A stretch of DNA of 64,000 bases from Pseudomonas thivervalensis (GCF_001269655.1 NZ_LHVE01000001.1:310001-374000); one strand, 5' to 3'. Shown: positions 1 through 8,985, numbered from the stretch's first letter. Made by a program: numbers and translations. The notes: a model not told the origin generated them from the letters alone.

Positions 1-357
1 GGCGCGGTCATCCTGGCCCATGTCGCTTTCGTCGATCCAGCTCTTGACCTGTTTTTGCCAGCTCAGGTAGGCCTGCAAGCTGCGGCGATAAAACGGGTTG
101 AGCTGCCAGGTAGGGTCGGCGAAACGCGGGTCATTGGGGTTGGTGGGGTGCAGGGTCTCGCCCAGTAGCACTCGGCCCAATTGACTGCCCAGTTTCAACG
201 CATGCCGGGCACTGTGCACCGGATTGCGCAAACCGTGTGCGGCCACACTGCGCAACGTGGACAGCAGGTCCCTGCCACGCAGGCCGGTGACCGCACTTTG
301 TGCGTTGATGAAGCTGGCAGGGGCGGGCATGGAGCCCTTCGCCGGTTTGTCGCGCAT
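1..357 (-). CDS. phaC2: Class II PHA synthase 2, N-terminal part (cut by window start)
   Basis: Polymerises (R)-3-hydroxyacyl-CoA into medium-chain-length polyhydroxyalkanoate on the surface of PHA granules. Only the first 119 codons lie in the window. Reading the minus strand from the ATG at 357 gives a protein with the class II synthase N-terminal motifs GLRGRDLLSTLR, RFADPTWQLNPFYRR and LSWQKQVKSWIDES. A strong AAGGAG site sits 7 bases before the ATG. The catalytic Cys region lies outside the window. It is third in the phaC1-phaZ-phaC2 order typical of Pseudomonas, which is why I call it phaC2 rather than phaC1. It is clearly a paralogue of the full-length synthase at 1587-3266, which has the matching LYKRYLQTYLAWRKELHAW region. 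Confidence 0.93.
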   Translation of the reverse strand, partial: MRDKPAKGSMPAPASFINAQSAVTGLRGRDLLSTLRSVAAHGLRNPVHSARHALKLGSQLGRVLLGETLHPTNPNDPRFADPTWQLNPFYRRSLQAYLSWQKQVKSWIDESDMGQDDRA

Positions 358-469
358 GAGTCAACTCCTTCGTCATCAGGCTAAAAACAAACACACCGAA
401 CCAGACAACATAGTCGCTGTTTCGGGTTGCTGCGCAATCCGGCGTCCTGCCAGGCGCTAATGGGCGGTT

Positions 470-1327
470 TCAGCCGCCGCCCAGTGGCGAGGGATGCGGA
501 TGCATCACCGCACGCTGACGTTCTTCCTCCAGGAATTTCATGATGATCGGCGCCACCGCCTCGGCCCGGGTGATCAGGAACAGATGGCCGTCATCGATGA
601 TGTGCAATTGGGCGTTGGGAATGCGCCAGGCCAGCATGCGCATGTTGATCAGTGGAATCAGCGGGTCGTCATCGCCGGCCAGCACCAGGGTCGGCTGGTG
701 GATCTTGTGCAGCCAGTGGATGCTGGTCCAGCCGAGGCCGGCGAACAGTTGCCAGTAATAACCGAGCTTGCCCGCCGAACGAACCTTGGCCGCGTGGCTG
801 GCCGCCAGGCTCGGGTCGCGGCGGAACGAACCTCCGTAGATCAGCGGTGCGATACGCATCACATGGGAAGGTTGAACGTAGCGCCGGGGGCTGGCCATCA
901 TCCACAGCACCTTCGGTTTGCCCGGCACCATCACCGCCCCGGCCGCCGTGGCCGCCAGGACCAGCTTCTTGCAGCGCTCCGGGTAGTCGTAGGCGAACTG
1001 CTGGGCCAGGGCGCCGCCCCAGGACACGCCGATCACGTTGACCTGCCCATAGTCGAGGTAATCGAGCATCCGCGCGGTGAGCTTGGCCAGGCCGGGAAAG
1101 CGATACGGCCGGTTGGGCGTCGAGGAGCCGCCGACGCCAGGCACGTCAAAGGCGATCACTTCCAGGTCCGGGTCCAGGGCCTGGATGAACGGAAACACCA
1201 GCTCGAGGTTGGCGCCGATGCCGTTGAAAATCAGCAGCGGCGTCAAGTGAGGCTTGCCGGGACGTACCGCGGTGCGCAAGGTCTGGCCATCCAGATCGAC
1301 GGTACGGAAGATGTACGGTTGCGGCAT
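470..1327 (-). CDS. phaZ: Intracellular mcl-PHA depolymerase
   Basis: Hydrolyses intracellular medium-chain-length PHA to hydroxy acids, balancing the two synthases. The protein has 285 residues, the usual length of Pseudomonas PhaZ, and an alpha/beta hydrolase fold. The nucleophile elbow GVSWGG (Ser near residue 102), the acid in LAGDDDPLIP and the His in IDDGHLFLI are all visible. It lies between phaC1 and phaC2 on the same strand. The 259-base gap from phaC1 holds a REPIN, so it may have its own transcript or be affected by RNA processing at the palindromes. The C-terminal tail (HPHPSPLGGG) looks poorly conserved. Confidence 0.95.
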   Translation of the reverse strand: MPQPYIFRTVDLDGQTLRTAVRPGKPHLTPLLIFNGIGANLELVFPFIQALDPDLEVIAFDVPGVGGSSTPNRPYRFPGLAKLTARMLDYLDYGQVNVIGVSWGGALAQQFAYDYPERCKKLVLAATAAGAVMVPGKPKVLWMMASPRRYVQPSHVMRIAPLIYGGSFRRDPSLAASHAAKVRSAGKLGYYWQLFAGLGWTSIHWLHKIHQPTLVLAGDDDPLIPLINMRMLAWRIPNAQLHIIDDGHLFLITRAEAVAPIIMKFLEEERQRAVMHPHPSPLGGG

Positions 1328-1378
1328 GCTTCAAGCCCTGTGGGTTGGGTCGCTGTCTTTCATTTTTCCCCGATCCCC

Positions 1379-1468
1379 TGTGGGAGCGAGCTTGCTCGCG
1401 ATTGCGGTGTGTCAGCACATACCAATGTTGACTGTGCCGCCGTCATCGCGAGCAAGCTCGCTCCCACA
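1379..1468. repeat. REPIN (inverted REP pair) between phaC1 and phaZ
   Basis: Two inverted copies of the REP core GGGAGCGAGCTTGCTCGCG lie at 1379-1401 and 1446-1468, separated by 44 bases. Together they can form a long hairpin. The same family recurs at 8910-8971, 11246-11334 and 46570-46654. It falls in the gap between phaC1 and phaZ, where it could attenuate or stabilise transcript ends; that role is inference. Confidence 0.9.
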
Positions 1469-1586
1469 TGGGGTCTGCTGTGAACATGATCTTGCGTTCA
1501 CCAGCGCTGTGGGCCTTGCATTCAGTGTCGGCTGGCGGGAAGTATTCGTGAGCAAGCCCACCCCCACAGCAGACGAGTTGCATCCG

Positions 1587-3266
1587 TTACCGCTCATGCA
1601 CATAGGTGCCGGGCGCCGCTTCACCGGCCGGGTAGGCCTTGTTGCCCAGCACGGTCGGGGCCTTTTTCAGTTTGCCCGAGCGCTCGGCCTGCCAGGCCTG
1701 CCAGTGCAGCCACCAGGAATCGGTGTGCTTGGTGGAGTTTTCCTGCCAGTCCTCGGCCTTGGCCGGCATGTCCTCGCCGGTCATGTAGCGCGACTTGGGG
1801 TTGCCGGGCGGGTTGAGGATGCTCTGGATGTGGCCGCTGCTCGACAGCACGAACTCCACCTTGCCGCCAAACAGCTGCGCCGACTTGTAGCAGGACTTCC
1901 ACGGCGTGATGTGATCATTGGTGCCGGCCAGGGAGAAGATGTCGGCGGTGACCTGCTTGAGGTCGATGGGCGTGCCGCACACTTCCAGTGCGTTGGGGCG
2001 GATCAATGGGTTGTTCTTGAACATTTCGATCAGGTCGCCGTGGAACGCCGCCGGCAGCCGCGTGGTGTCGTTGTTCCAGAACAGGATGTCGAACACCGGC
2101 GGCTCGTTGCCCAACAGGTAGTTGTTGACCCAGTAGTTCCAGATCAGGTCGTTGGGGCGCATCCAGGCGAACACCTTGGCCATGTCGCGACCTTCGAGTA
2201 CACCAGCCTGGTAGGAGTGGCGCTTGGCCGCTTCCAGGGTCTGTTCATCGACGAACAGCGCCACGTCAGTGTCCAGGGTGGTGTCGAGCACGCTCACCAG
2301 CAAGGTCAGGGCATTGACCTTTTTCTCGCCGAGGGCGGCGTAATGGCCCAGCAGCGCGGTGCAGGTGATGCCGCCCGAGCAGGCGCCGAGCATGTTCACG
2401 TCCTTGCTGCCGGTGATGGCCGTGACCACGTCCACCGCTTCCTTGAGTGCTTCGATGTAGGTCGACAGGCCCCACTCGCGCTGTTCCTTGGTGGGGTTGC
2501 GCCAGCTGACGATGAAGGTCTGCACGTTGCTGCGCAGACAGAAGCGCGCCAGGCTCTTGTCCGGGCTCAGGTCGAATACGTAGAACTTGTTGATCTGTGG
2601 CGGCACCACCAGCAGCGGTCGCTCATGGACCTGCTCGGTGATGGGCCGGTACTGGATCAGCTCCAGCACGTCGTTGCGAAACACCACGGCGCCTTCGGTC
2701 ACACCCAGGCTCTTGCCGACCTCGAACGCGCCCATGTTCACCTGGCTCGGCATCCCGCCGTTATGCACCAGGTCCTTGGCCAGGTGGGACAGGCCATCGA
2801 GCAGGCTCTTGCCGCCGGTTTCGAAGAAGCGTTTGACCGCCGCCGGGTTGGCCGCCGAGTTGGTCGGGGCCATGGCTTCGGTCATCAGGTTGATCACGAA
2901 ATGCCCACGGCTGATGTCCGCGGGCGAGAGGTTGCTGTCGTCGATCCAGGCGTGCAGCTCCTTGCGCCACGCCAGGTAGGTTTGCAGGTAACGTTTGTAG
3001 AGCGGGTTCTGGCTCCACGCGGGGTCGGCGAAGCGACGGTCGTCGCCGGCCGGTTGCAGCTCGGATTTGCCGAACAGGACATTCTTGAGTTCGACGCCGA
3101 AGTGGGCGACGTGCTTGACGCTGTGCAGTGGTTGCTTGATGGCCTGGGTCAGCACCATCCGGGCAGAGGCCAGCAGGTCTTTCCTGCGCAAGCCGACGAC
3201 GGGATTCAAGCCCAGGGTGTTTTCCGAGGCTTGGTACTTCAACTCATCGTTGTTCTTGTTGCTCAT
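1587..3266 (-). CDS. phaC1: Class II PHA synthase 1
   Basis: Main medium-chain-length PHA synthase, joining 3-hydroxyacyl-CoA units of about C6-C14. The length of 559 residues is typical for class II enzymes. The lipase-box-like GACSGG carries the catalytic Cys (near residue 296). The acid (about residue 451) and His in SSSGHIQSILNPPGNPKSR complete the triad. The ATG at 3266 has GGAG 8 bases upstream. It is the first gene of the pha operon, preceded by a sigma54-like promoter at 3411-3428. The neighbours phaZ and phaC2 complete the depolymerase/synthase set. Confidence 0.97.
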   Translation of the reverse strand: MSNKNNDELKYQASENTLGLNPVVGLRRKDLLASARMVLTQAIKQPLHSVKHVAHFGVELKNVLFGKSELQPAGDDRRFADPAWSQNPLYKRYLQTYLAWRKELHAWIDDSNLSPADISRGHFVINLMTEAMAPTNSAANPAAVKRFFETGGKSLLDGLSHLAKDLVHNGGMPSQVNMGAFEVGKSLGVTEGAVVFRNDVLELIQYRPITEQVHERPLLVVPPQINKFYVFDLSPDKSLARFCLRSNVQTFIVSWRNPTKEQREWGLSTYIEALKEAVDVVTAITGSKDVNMLGACSGGITCTALLGHYAALGEKKVNALTLLVSVLDTTLDTDVALFVDEQTLEAAKRHSYQAGVLEGRDMAKVFAWMRPNDLIWNYWVNNYLLGNEPPVFDILFWNNDTTRLPAAFHGDLIEMFKNNPLIRPNALEVCGTPIDLKQVTADIFSLAGTNDHITPWKSCYKSAQLFGGKVEFVLSSSGHIQSILNPPGNPKSRYMTGEDMPAKAEDWQENSTKHTDSWWLHWQAWQAERSGKLKKAPTVLGNKAYPAGEAAPGTYVHER

Positions 3267-3410
3267 CTACGACGCTCCATTGTCCTTCAGACGAGTACCG
3301 GGACCGTGCCATGAAGCCACACAGCCAATACCAGGTACGCTGCTCGGGTGACCAATAATTCCGCATCGAGGGCCAATGAGGAAACGTGTGCCAGGAACTC
3401 GCCGGTTCCT

Positions 3411-3428
3411 TTGCAGGGAACTTGCCAG
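3411..3428 (-). promoter_or_regulatory. Candidate sigma54 (RpoN) promoter for phaC1
   Basis: On the minus strand the sequence reads CTGGCAAGTTCCCTGCAA. GG and GC are separated by exactly 10 bases, the diagnostic -24/-12 spacing, and TGGCA and TGCA match the consensus well. It lies about 145 bases upstream of the phaC1 ATG. RpoN control of pha genes is known in some pseudomonads; that it acts here is inference. A short dyad (AGGAAC/GTTCCT, 3393-3410) follows just downstream. The rest of the 3267-3544 gap shows nothing else I can name. Confidence 0.55.
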
Positions 3429-3544
3429 CTCCATTGGTTACCCGAGTTTAATTTTTTTCGCAAGCAGGCCAGTCATTGACGTTGCTGCGCGGGCATTCAA
3501 GCAGATGAGTCTAGAAAAATCGCCCTAAAGCGCCAGCCCTTGAG

Positions 3545-3922
3545 TTAGAGCATCAGCTTGACGACGGACTCGTTAGGATCGCGGGTTTTTCCGGCGGCCT
3601 TGAGTTCGTCAAGATAATCGTTCCACAGGTCTTGCTGGCGCACCGCCAACTGGTAGAGATAGTCCCAGGTGAACAATCCGCTGTCGTGGCCGTCGTCGAA
3701 GGTCAGTTTCAGTGCGTACTGGCCGGCCGGTTCGACCTTGGTCAGGGCAACGTTGAGCTTGCCGTATTGCAGGATGGGTTTGCCGTGGCCCTGGACCTCG
3801 GCGGAAGGCGAGTGCACCCGCAGGAATTCGGCGGGCAGGTGGTACTCCTCGTCCAGCCCGTATTTGAGCGTCAGGGTCTTGGAGGCTTTGTGCAGGTTGA
3901 TGGCGGTGGGGAGTTTGGTCAT
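3545..3922 (-). CDS. DUF971 (GBBH-like N-terminal domain) protein
   Basis: Small 125-residue protein of the DUF971 family, related to the N-terminal domain of gamma-butyrobetaine hydroxylase. Visible family signatures are LPAEFLRVHSPSAEVQGHG near residues 30-48 and TFDDGHDSGLFTWDYLYQL near residues 74-92. There is no signal peptide or membrane segment, so it is probably cytoplasmic. The molecular function is not established. It lies downstream of hslVU on the same strand, the order I recall for Pseudomonas, but a composite REP element separates it from hslU. No catalytic iron-binding domain follows, so it is not a hydroxylase by itself. Confidence 0.85.
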   Translation of the reverse strand: MTKLPTAINLHKASKTLTLKYGLDEEYHLPAEFLRVHSPSAEVQGHGKPILQYGKLNVALTKVEPAGQYALKLTFDDGHDSGLFTWDYLYQLAVRQQDLWNDYLDELKAAGKTRDPNESVVKLML

Positions 3923-3959
3923 GGGTCGTCAGTCTCTTGAAGCCATGTGTGAACATTAT

Positions 3960-4122
3960 GTGGCGAGGGAGCTTGCTCCCGCTGGACGGTGTAGGAGCTG
4001 GCGAAGCCTGCGATCTTTTGATCTTGATCTTCACTCCAGACTCAACTGGTAGTGGAAGGATCGCAGCCTCGTTGCACTCGACAGCTCCTACAGAGCCCAG
4101 CGGGAGCAAGCTCCCTCGCCAC
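3960..4122. repeat. Nested REP element: two palindromic repeat families inside one another
   Basis: Outer inverted arms carry GCGAGGGAGCTTGCTCCCGC (3960-3985 and 4097-4122). Between them lies a second, unrelated inverted repeat that starts GTAGGAGCTG at 3991 and ends in CAGCTCCTACA near 4092, with internal arms of the type GCGATCTTTTGATC/GGATCGCAGCC. The same architecture recurs at 43985-44155, and broken forms occur at 6167-6306 and 52977-53208. It lies between hslU and the DUF971 gene. Confidence 0.9.
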
Positions 4123-4148
4123 AGGAGCTCGCTCACACTGGGGATGGC

Positions 4149-5486
4149 TTACAGGATATACCGCGACAGGTCTTCGTTCTGCGCCAGCTCACCCAGGTGG
4201 CTGTTGACGTACTCGGCGTCGATGAGGATCGGCGCTTCGTTGTGGGCGCTGGCCAGGTCGCCAGCGCTGAACGACACTTCCTCGAGCAAGCGTTCGAGCA
4301 GCGTGTGCAGGCGACGGGCACCGATGTTTTCGGTCTTCTCGTTGACCTGCCAGGCGATCTGGGCCAGGCGCTTGATGCCCTCCGGCGTGAACTCGATGCT
4401 CAGGCCCTCGGTCTTGAGCAGCGCGCAATACTGTTCGGTCAGGGACGCATGTGGCTCGCTGAGGATGCGCTCGAAGTCTTCCGGCGTCAGCGCCTTGAGT
4501 TCGACACGGATCGGCAGGCGACCCTGCAGCTCCGGCACCAGGTCGCTCGGCTTGCTCAGGTGGAACGCACCGGAGGCGATGAACAGGATGTGGTCGGTCT
4601 TGACCATGCCCAGCTTGGTGTTGACCGTGCAGCCTTCGATCAGCGGCAGCAGGTCGCGTTGTACGCCTTCGCGGGACACATCGGCGCCGCCGACATTGCC
4701 GCGCTTGGCAACTTTGTCGATCTCGTCGATGAACACGATGCCATGCTGCTCGACCGCTTCCAGCGCCTTGGCCTTCAACTCTTCTTCGTTGACCAGGCGA
4801 CCGGCTTCTTCATCGCGCACCAGCTTCAGCGCTTCCTTGACCTTGAGCTTGCGGCTCTTCTTCTTGCCCTTGCCCATGTTGGCGAACAGGCTCTGCAACT
4901 GATTGGTCATTTCTTCCATGCCCGGCGGCGCGGAAATGTCGACGCCGGCCATTTCGGCCACTTCGATCTCGATTTCCTTGTCGTCCAGCTGGCCTTCGCG
5001 CAGGCGCTTGCGGAACAACTGGCGGGTGTTGGAATCCTGGGTCGCGGCGGCGTCGGCATTGAAGCCCATGCGCGCTGGCGGCAACAGCGCGTCGAGGATG
5101 CGCTCTTCGGCGGCATCTTCGGCGCGGTGGCGGACCTTGGTGATCTCCTGTTCGCGCAGCAACTTGATCGCAGCGTCAGCCAGGTCGCGGATGATCGACT
5201 CGACGTCGCGGCCGACATAACCGACTTCGGTGAACTTGGTGGCTTCGACCTTGATGAACGGTGCGTTGGCGAGCTTGGCCAGGCGTCGGGCGATTTCGGT
5301 CTTGCCGACACCGGTCGGGCCGATCATCAGGATGTTCTTGGGGGTCACTTCGACGCGCAGCTCTTCGGGCAGCTGCATCCGGCGCCAGCGGTTACGCAGG
5401 GCGATGGCGACGGCGCGCTTGGCATCGTCCTGGCCGATGATATGGCGGTTGAGTTCGTGGACGATTTCGCGGGGAGTCATGGACAT
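4149..5486 (-). CDS. hslU: HslU, ATPase subunit of the HslVU protease
   Basis: AAA+ unfoldase that feeds substrates to the HslV peptidase in the cytoplasm. The protein has 445 residues (E. coli HslU 443). It starts [19 protein letters not shown] and has Walker [10 protein letters not shown] near residue 57, Walker [10 protein letters not shown] near residue 250, the I-domain between them, and the conserved C-terminal LSRYIL that docks into HslV. hslV lies 50 bases upstream on the same strand, so the two form the usual operon, driven by the sigma32-type promoter at 6113-6140. Confidence 0.98.
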   Translation of the reverse strand: MSMTPREIVHELNRHIIGQDDAKRAVAIALRNRWRRMQLPEELRVEVTPKNILMIGPTGVGKTEIARRLAKLANAPFIKVEATKFTEVGYVGRDVESIIRDLADAAIKLLREQEITKVRHRAEDAAEERILDALLPPARMGFNADAAATQDSNTRQLFRKRLREGQLDDKEIEIEVAEMAGVDISAPPGMEEMTNQLQSLFANMGKGKKKSRKLKVKEALKLVRDEEAGRLVNEEELKAKALEAVEQHGIVFIDEIDKVAKRGNVGGADVSREGVQRDLLPLIEGCTVNTKLGMVKTDHILFIASGAFHLSKPSDLVPELQGRLPIRVELKALTPEDFERILSEPHASLTEQYCALLKTEGLSIEFTPEGIKRLAQIAWQVNEKTENIGARRLHTLLERLLEEVSFSAGDLASAHNEAPILIDAEYVNSHLGELAQNEDLSRYIL

Positions 5487-5536
5487 AATAATTGGCGGTC
5501 CTCAAGCAAGAATGAGCCGGTGCGCAAGTGGCAGGC

Positions 5537-6067
5537 TTATTCGGCGAGGTCCTGCTCCTCAATGGTCTGGGTGTGGTTGGTGAAGACGCAGATGTCGCCA
5601 GCGATGCCCAAGGCAGTCTCGACGATTTCACGGGCCGACAGGTCGGTTTTTTTCAGCAGGGCGCTGGCCGCGGCCTGGGCGTAGGCGCCGCCGGAACCCA
5701 TGGCGATCAGGCCGTCCTCGGGCTCGACGACGTCGCCGTTGCCGGTGATGATCAAAGAGGCGTCCTTGTTGGCGACCGCGAGCATGGCTTCGAGGCGGCT
5801 CAGGGAACGGTCGGTGCGCCATTCCTTGGCCAGTTCCACGGCGGCGCGGACAAGATGACCCTGGTGTTTTTCAAGCTGGCCTTCGAAACGCTCGAACAAC
5901 GTGAAGGCGTCGGCGGTGGCACCGGCGAAACCGGCGATGACCTCGCCGTGATACAGGCGGCGGACTTTTTTCGCGTTGCCTTTCATCACGGTGTTGCCCA
6001 GTGAAACCTGGCCGTCGCCGCCCATGACGACTTTGCCATGACGGCGGACTGAAACGATGGTGGTCAA
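5537..6067 (-). CDS. hslV: HslV, peptidase subunit of the HslVU protease
   Basis: Proteasome-like threonine peptidase forming the proteolytic core of HslVU. I chose the TTG at 6067 as start because it gives 176 residues, the length of E. coli HslV, and places Thr directly after the initiator in TTIVSVRR, as needed for the N-terminal nucleophile. The frame stays open upstream, but that part is not family-like. GAGD-type core motifs ([19 protein letters not shown]) and [21 protein letters not shown] are well conserved. First gene of hslVU, with a heat-shock promoter just upstream. Confidence 0.97.
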   Translation of the reverse strand: MTTIVSVRRHGKVVMGGDGQVSLGNTVMKGNAKKVRRLYHGEVIAGFAGATADAFTLFERFEGQLEKHQGHLVRAAVELAKEWRTDRSLSRLEAMLAVANKDASLIITGNGDVVEPEDGLIAMGSGGAYAQAAASALLKKTDLSAREIVETALGIAGDICVFTNHTQTIEEQDLAE

Positions 6068-6112
6068 GGGAGAGTCTCCACGCAGCGGGGCGAAAATGCC
6101 CGGATGGAACTC

Positions 6113-6140
6113 ATATGGGGGTGGCGTGGGGTTTTTCAAC
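6113..6140 (-). promoter_or_regulatory. Sigma32 heat-shock promoter for hslVU
   Basis: On the minus strand TTGAAA (6134-6139) is followed after exactly 13 bases by CCCCATAT (6113-6120). This is close to the sigma32 consensus CTTGAAA-N11-16-CCCCATNT. It ends 46 bases before the hslV start codon. hslVU is a heat-shock operon in other gammaproteobacteria, which agrees with this. Confidence 0.75.
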
Positions 6141-6166
6141 TGTGGGGGACGAGTGGTGCGAGGCGC

Positions 6167-6306
6167 GTAGGAGCTGTCGAGCGGAGCGAGGCTGCGATCT
6201 TTCCCCAGACAATTGAGTCTCAAGCGAAAGATCAAGATCAAAAGATCGCAGCCTCGCTCCGCTCGGCAGCTCCTACAGGCCCAGCGGGAGCAAGCTCCCT
6301 CGCCAC
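6167..6306. repeat. Palindromic repeat plus a lone REP arm upstream of hslV
   Basis: A near-perfect inverted repeat runs from GTAGGAGCTGTCGAGCGG (6167) to CTCGGCAGCTCCTAC (ends 6276); its long arms also share GCGAGGCTGCGATCTTT. It is followed by a single CCAGCGGGAGCAAGCTCCCT arm at 6281-6306. This is the nested element of 3960-4122 with its left outer arm lost. It separates hslVU from the SPOR gene. Confidence 0.85.
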
Positions 6307-6332
6307 CAGTCAGTACCGCAGGGATGCGGAGA

Positions 6333-7037
6333 TCAGCGGCTCTGGCGTTGTTGTAACAACAGGTTGCTGAATCCACTGCCGGCCAATTGTTTCTGGGCCT
6401 TGGTCAATTCTTCGCGGTTGCTGAACGGGCCGACCAGTACCCGGTACCAGGTTTCGTCCTTCACCGTACCGGACTCCACAGACACCGATTGGCCCAACAG
6501 AATGATCTGCGCCCGGACCTTGTCGGCGTCGGCTTCCTTGCGGAACGAGCCGGCCTGCAGGAAGAACTTCGTCACTGGCGCGGCTTTCTGCACGGGCGGG
6601 GCCGGTGGCGGCGTGATGCCGGCCAGGGCCGCCTGGGCACGGGCGGTGTCGATCTTCGCCGCTTCGGCCGGGGTCACCGGTGTGGTGGGTACCTGCGGCA
6701 CTTGCGGCGTCGGCAGGGTTTTCTCCGGCACGGCATCGGGCGGCACGATGACTTCCGATTCCGGCAGCAGGGTGTAGAAGTCGTACTTCGGCTTCACCGG
6801 TTGTGTCGGGCTCGGCGGGGTCTTGTTGGCCTCGGCGATGCGCGTGGCTTTCTGCTGCTCTTGCCGCACACGCTTGACGTCATCGCCCTGGCCCGGCTCC
6901 AGCTTCATCAAGAACACAATGAACGCGCCGACGGTCAGGCCGATGGCCATCCACAACCAGCCCGGAATCGGCTGTTTGGCTGGAGGCTGGTAACGACTGG
7001 CGCCGCGCTTGGGTGCGGGTTTTTTCTTAGCGGCCAA
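6333..7037 (-). CDS. SPOR-domain inner membrane protein (FtsN-like)
   Basis: Bitopic membrane protein of 234 residues. It has a basic cytoplasmic head ([11 protein letters not shown]), a membrane segment near residues 25-43 ([18 protein letters not shown]), a Pro-rich periplasmic linker, and a C-terminal SPOR domain near residues 155-230 ([33 protein letters not shown]). SPOR domains bind denuded peptidoglycan at division septa, so an FtsN-like division role is likely but unproven. It starts at a TTG placed one base after the argS stop, so it is translationally coupled to argS. Confidence 0.9.
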   Translation of the reverse strand: MAAKKKPAPKRGASRYQPPAKQPIPGWLWMAIGLTVGAFIVFLMKLEPGQGDDVKRVRQEQQKATRIAEANKTPPSPTQPVKPKYDFYTLLPESEVIVPPDAVPEKTLPTPQVPQVPTTPVTPAEAAKIDTARAQAALAGITPPPAPPVQKAAPVTKFFLQAGSFRKEADADKVRAQIILLGQSVSVESGTVKDETWYRVLVGPFSNREELTKAQKQLAGSGFSNLLLQQRQSR

Positions 7038-7038
7038 C

Positions 7039-8775
7039 TTACATGCGCTCCAGGGTTTCCAGGCCCAGCAGTTCCAGGCCTTGCTTGAGCGTGCGCCCGG
7101 TCAGTGCGGCGAGGCGCAGGCGGCTCTGCATTTGCTCCGGGGTTTGCGCATTGAGGATCGGGCAATTCTCGTAGAAGCTGGAGAACAGGCCGGCGACATC
7201 GTACAGGTAGGCGCACAGGGTGTGTGGCGTGCCCTTGTCGGCAACGTTGTTCAGCACCTCGCCGAACTGCGCCAGTTTCGCCGCCAGCTCTTGTTCCTGG
7301 GGGGCCTCAAGCACAATCTGGCCGTCCACTTCATCGAAGCCTTTGCCAAGCTTGCGGAACACCCCCGCCACGCGGGTGTAGGCGTACAGCAGGTACGGCG
7401 CGGTGTTGCCTTCGAAATTGAGCATCAGGTCGAAGTTGAAGCTGTAGTCGCTGGTGCGGTGCTTGGACAGGTCGGCGTATTTCACTGCGTCGATGCCCAC
7501 GACCTTGGCGATCTTGCGCAGTTCGTCCTCGGCCAGGTCCGGGTTCTTGCCCTTGACCAGGGTGTAGGCGCGGTCCTGGGCCTCGGTCAGCAGGTCGATC
7601 AGCTTCACCGTGCCGCCGTCGCGGGTCTTGAACGGACGGCCGTCGGCGCCGTTCATGGTGCCGAAGCCCATGTGCTCCATTTCCATCGGGTGGGTCACGA
7701 AGCCAGCCAGGCGCGCCACTTCGAACACTTGCTGGAAGTGCAGGGCCTGGCGCTGGTCGACGAAATAAAGCACCCGATCGGCCTTGAGTACGCCGTTACG
7801 GTAGCGCACGGCCGCCAGGTCGGTGGTGGCGTAGAGGTAGCCGCCGTCGGCCTTGACGATGATCACCGGCAGCGGTTCGCCATCGGCGGTCTTGAACTGG
7901 TCGAGGAACACGCACTGGGCACCGTTGCTTTCCACCAGCATGCCCTTGGCCCGGAGATCGTTGACCACATTGACGAGGTCGTCGTTGTAGGCGCTTTCGC
8001 CCATCACGTCGGCCATGGTCAATTTGACGTTCAGCAGCTCGTAGATTTTCTGGCAGTGGGACAGGGAGATGTCCTTGAACTTGGTCCACAACGCCAGGCA
8101 CTCGGCATCGCCGGCCTGCAGCTTGACCACCAGGCCGCGGGCGCGGTCGGCGAACTCCGGCGACTCGTCGAAGCGTTGCTTGGCGGCGCGGTAGAAGTTT
8201 TCCAGGTCCGACAGCTCGTCGCTGGTGATCGGATTTTCCTGGAGATAGGCCATCAGCATGCCGAACTGGGTGCCCCAGTCGCCGACGTGGTTCTGGCGGA
8301 TCACGGTATCGCCAAGGAACTCCAATACGCGTGCCACGCCGTCGCCAATGATGGTCGAGCGCAGGTGGCCGACGTGCATCTCCTTGGCGAGGTTGGGGGC
8401 CGAGAGGTCGACCACGGTGCGCTGCAACGGGCCGGCCTTGCGCACGCCGATGCGTTCGTCGGCCAGGGCCGCGTCCAGGCGCGAAGCCAGGGCCTGGGTG
8501 TTCTGGAAGAAATTGATGAACCCGGGGCCGGCGATGTCAGCTTTGCTGACGTTCTCGTCGGCCGGCAGCGCGGCGATGATTTTTTCCGCCAGGTCGCGAG
8601 GTTTCATGCCGGCCGGCTTGGCGAGCATCATCGCGATGTTGCTGGCGAAGTCGCCGTGGGTCTTGTCGCGGGTGTTCTCGACCTGAATCGCCGGCGACAG
8701 GCCTTCTGGCAGCACACCTTCAGTGACGAGTTGGGCGATGGCTTGCTGGATGAGCTGGCGAATGGTGTCTTTCAT
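7039..8775 (-). CDS. argS: Arginyl-tRNA synthetase
   Basis: Class I aminoacyl-tRNA synthetase charging tRNA-Arg; essential and cytoplasmic. From the ATG at 8775 it has 578 residues, typical for pseudomonads. The HIGH-type motif is HVGHLRS near residue 130, and the N-terminal Add-1 domain and C-terminal anticodon-binding DALR domain ([13 protein letters not shown]) are present. A canonical KMSK loop is absent, as usual for bacterial ArgRS. The ATG is preferred over the TTG at 8790 because GAGAAG lies just before it. It is followed immediately by the SPOR gene. Confidence 0.97.
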   Translation of the reverse strand: MKDTIRQLIQQAIAQLVTEGVLPEGLSPAIQVENTRDKTHGDFASNIAMMLAKPAGMKPRDLAEKIIAALPADENVSKADIAGPGFINFFQNTQALASRLDAALADERIGVRKAGPLQRTVVDLSAPNLAKEMHVGHLRSTIIGDGVARVLEFLGDTVIRQNHVGDWGTQFGMLMAYLQENPITSDELSDLENFYRAAKQRFDESPEFADRARGLVVKLQAGDAECLALWTKFKDISLSHCQKIYELLNVKLTMADVMGESAYNDDLVNVVNDLRAKGMLVESNGAQCVFLDQFKTADGEPLPVIIVKADGGYLYATTDLAAVRYRNGVLKADRVLYFVDQRQALHFQQVFEVARLAGFVTHPMEMEHMGFGTMNGADGRPFKTRDGGTVKLIDLLTEAQDRAYTLVKGKNPDLAEDELRKIAKVVGIDAVKYADLSKHRTSDYSFNFDLMLNFEGNTAPYLLYAYTRVAGVFRKLGKGFDEVDGQIVLEAPQEQELAAKLAQFGEVLNNVADKGTPHTLCAYLYDVAGLFSSFYENCPILNAQTPEQMQSRLRLAALTGRTLKQGLELLGLETLERM

Positions 8776-8909
8776 GGTCTTCTCTTTCAACCGCAGGCGC
8801 GGCGGCGCTTCGATGCGCTGGTGGAAAAACTGGGCATTATCCGTGGCGCGGGCGAGCTTGCCAACTGTAGCGGGTCGGTTGGGGATGTGTGGTGACTATT
8901 CGGGCCTCA

Positions 8910-8971
8910 TCGCGAGCAGGCTCGCTCCCACATTGGAATGCGATCCCCTGTGGGAGCGAGCCTGCTCGCGA
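8910..8971. repeat. REP pair (short-spacer inverted pair) between argS and priA
   Basis: Two REP cores (GGGAGCGAGCCTGCTCGCG type) occur at 8910-8932 and 8949-8971, only 16 bases apart. They point the opposite way from the pairs at 1379-1468 and 11246-11334. The arms carry a C-C-T variant centre shared by both halves, which suggests compensated evolution of the hairpin. Confidence 0.88.
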
Positions 8972-8985
8972 TGGCGGCGCCTGGG

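Noticed and set aside
1587..1910. Truncation of phaC1 or phaZ by the REPIN
   Set aside because: Both proteins have full family length and intact catalytic residues; the REPIN lies wholly between them.
1254..3314. 686-codon plus-strand frame across the pha genes
   Set aside because: Lies opposite phaC1 and phaZ. His/Gly/Val-rich composition without domains is typical of shadow frames.
3960..4122. Repeated palindromes across the window as a CRISPR array
   Set aside because: Copies are dispersed inverted pairs with no regular spacers and no cas genes, so they are REP/REPIN elements.
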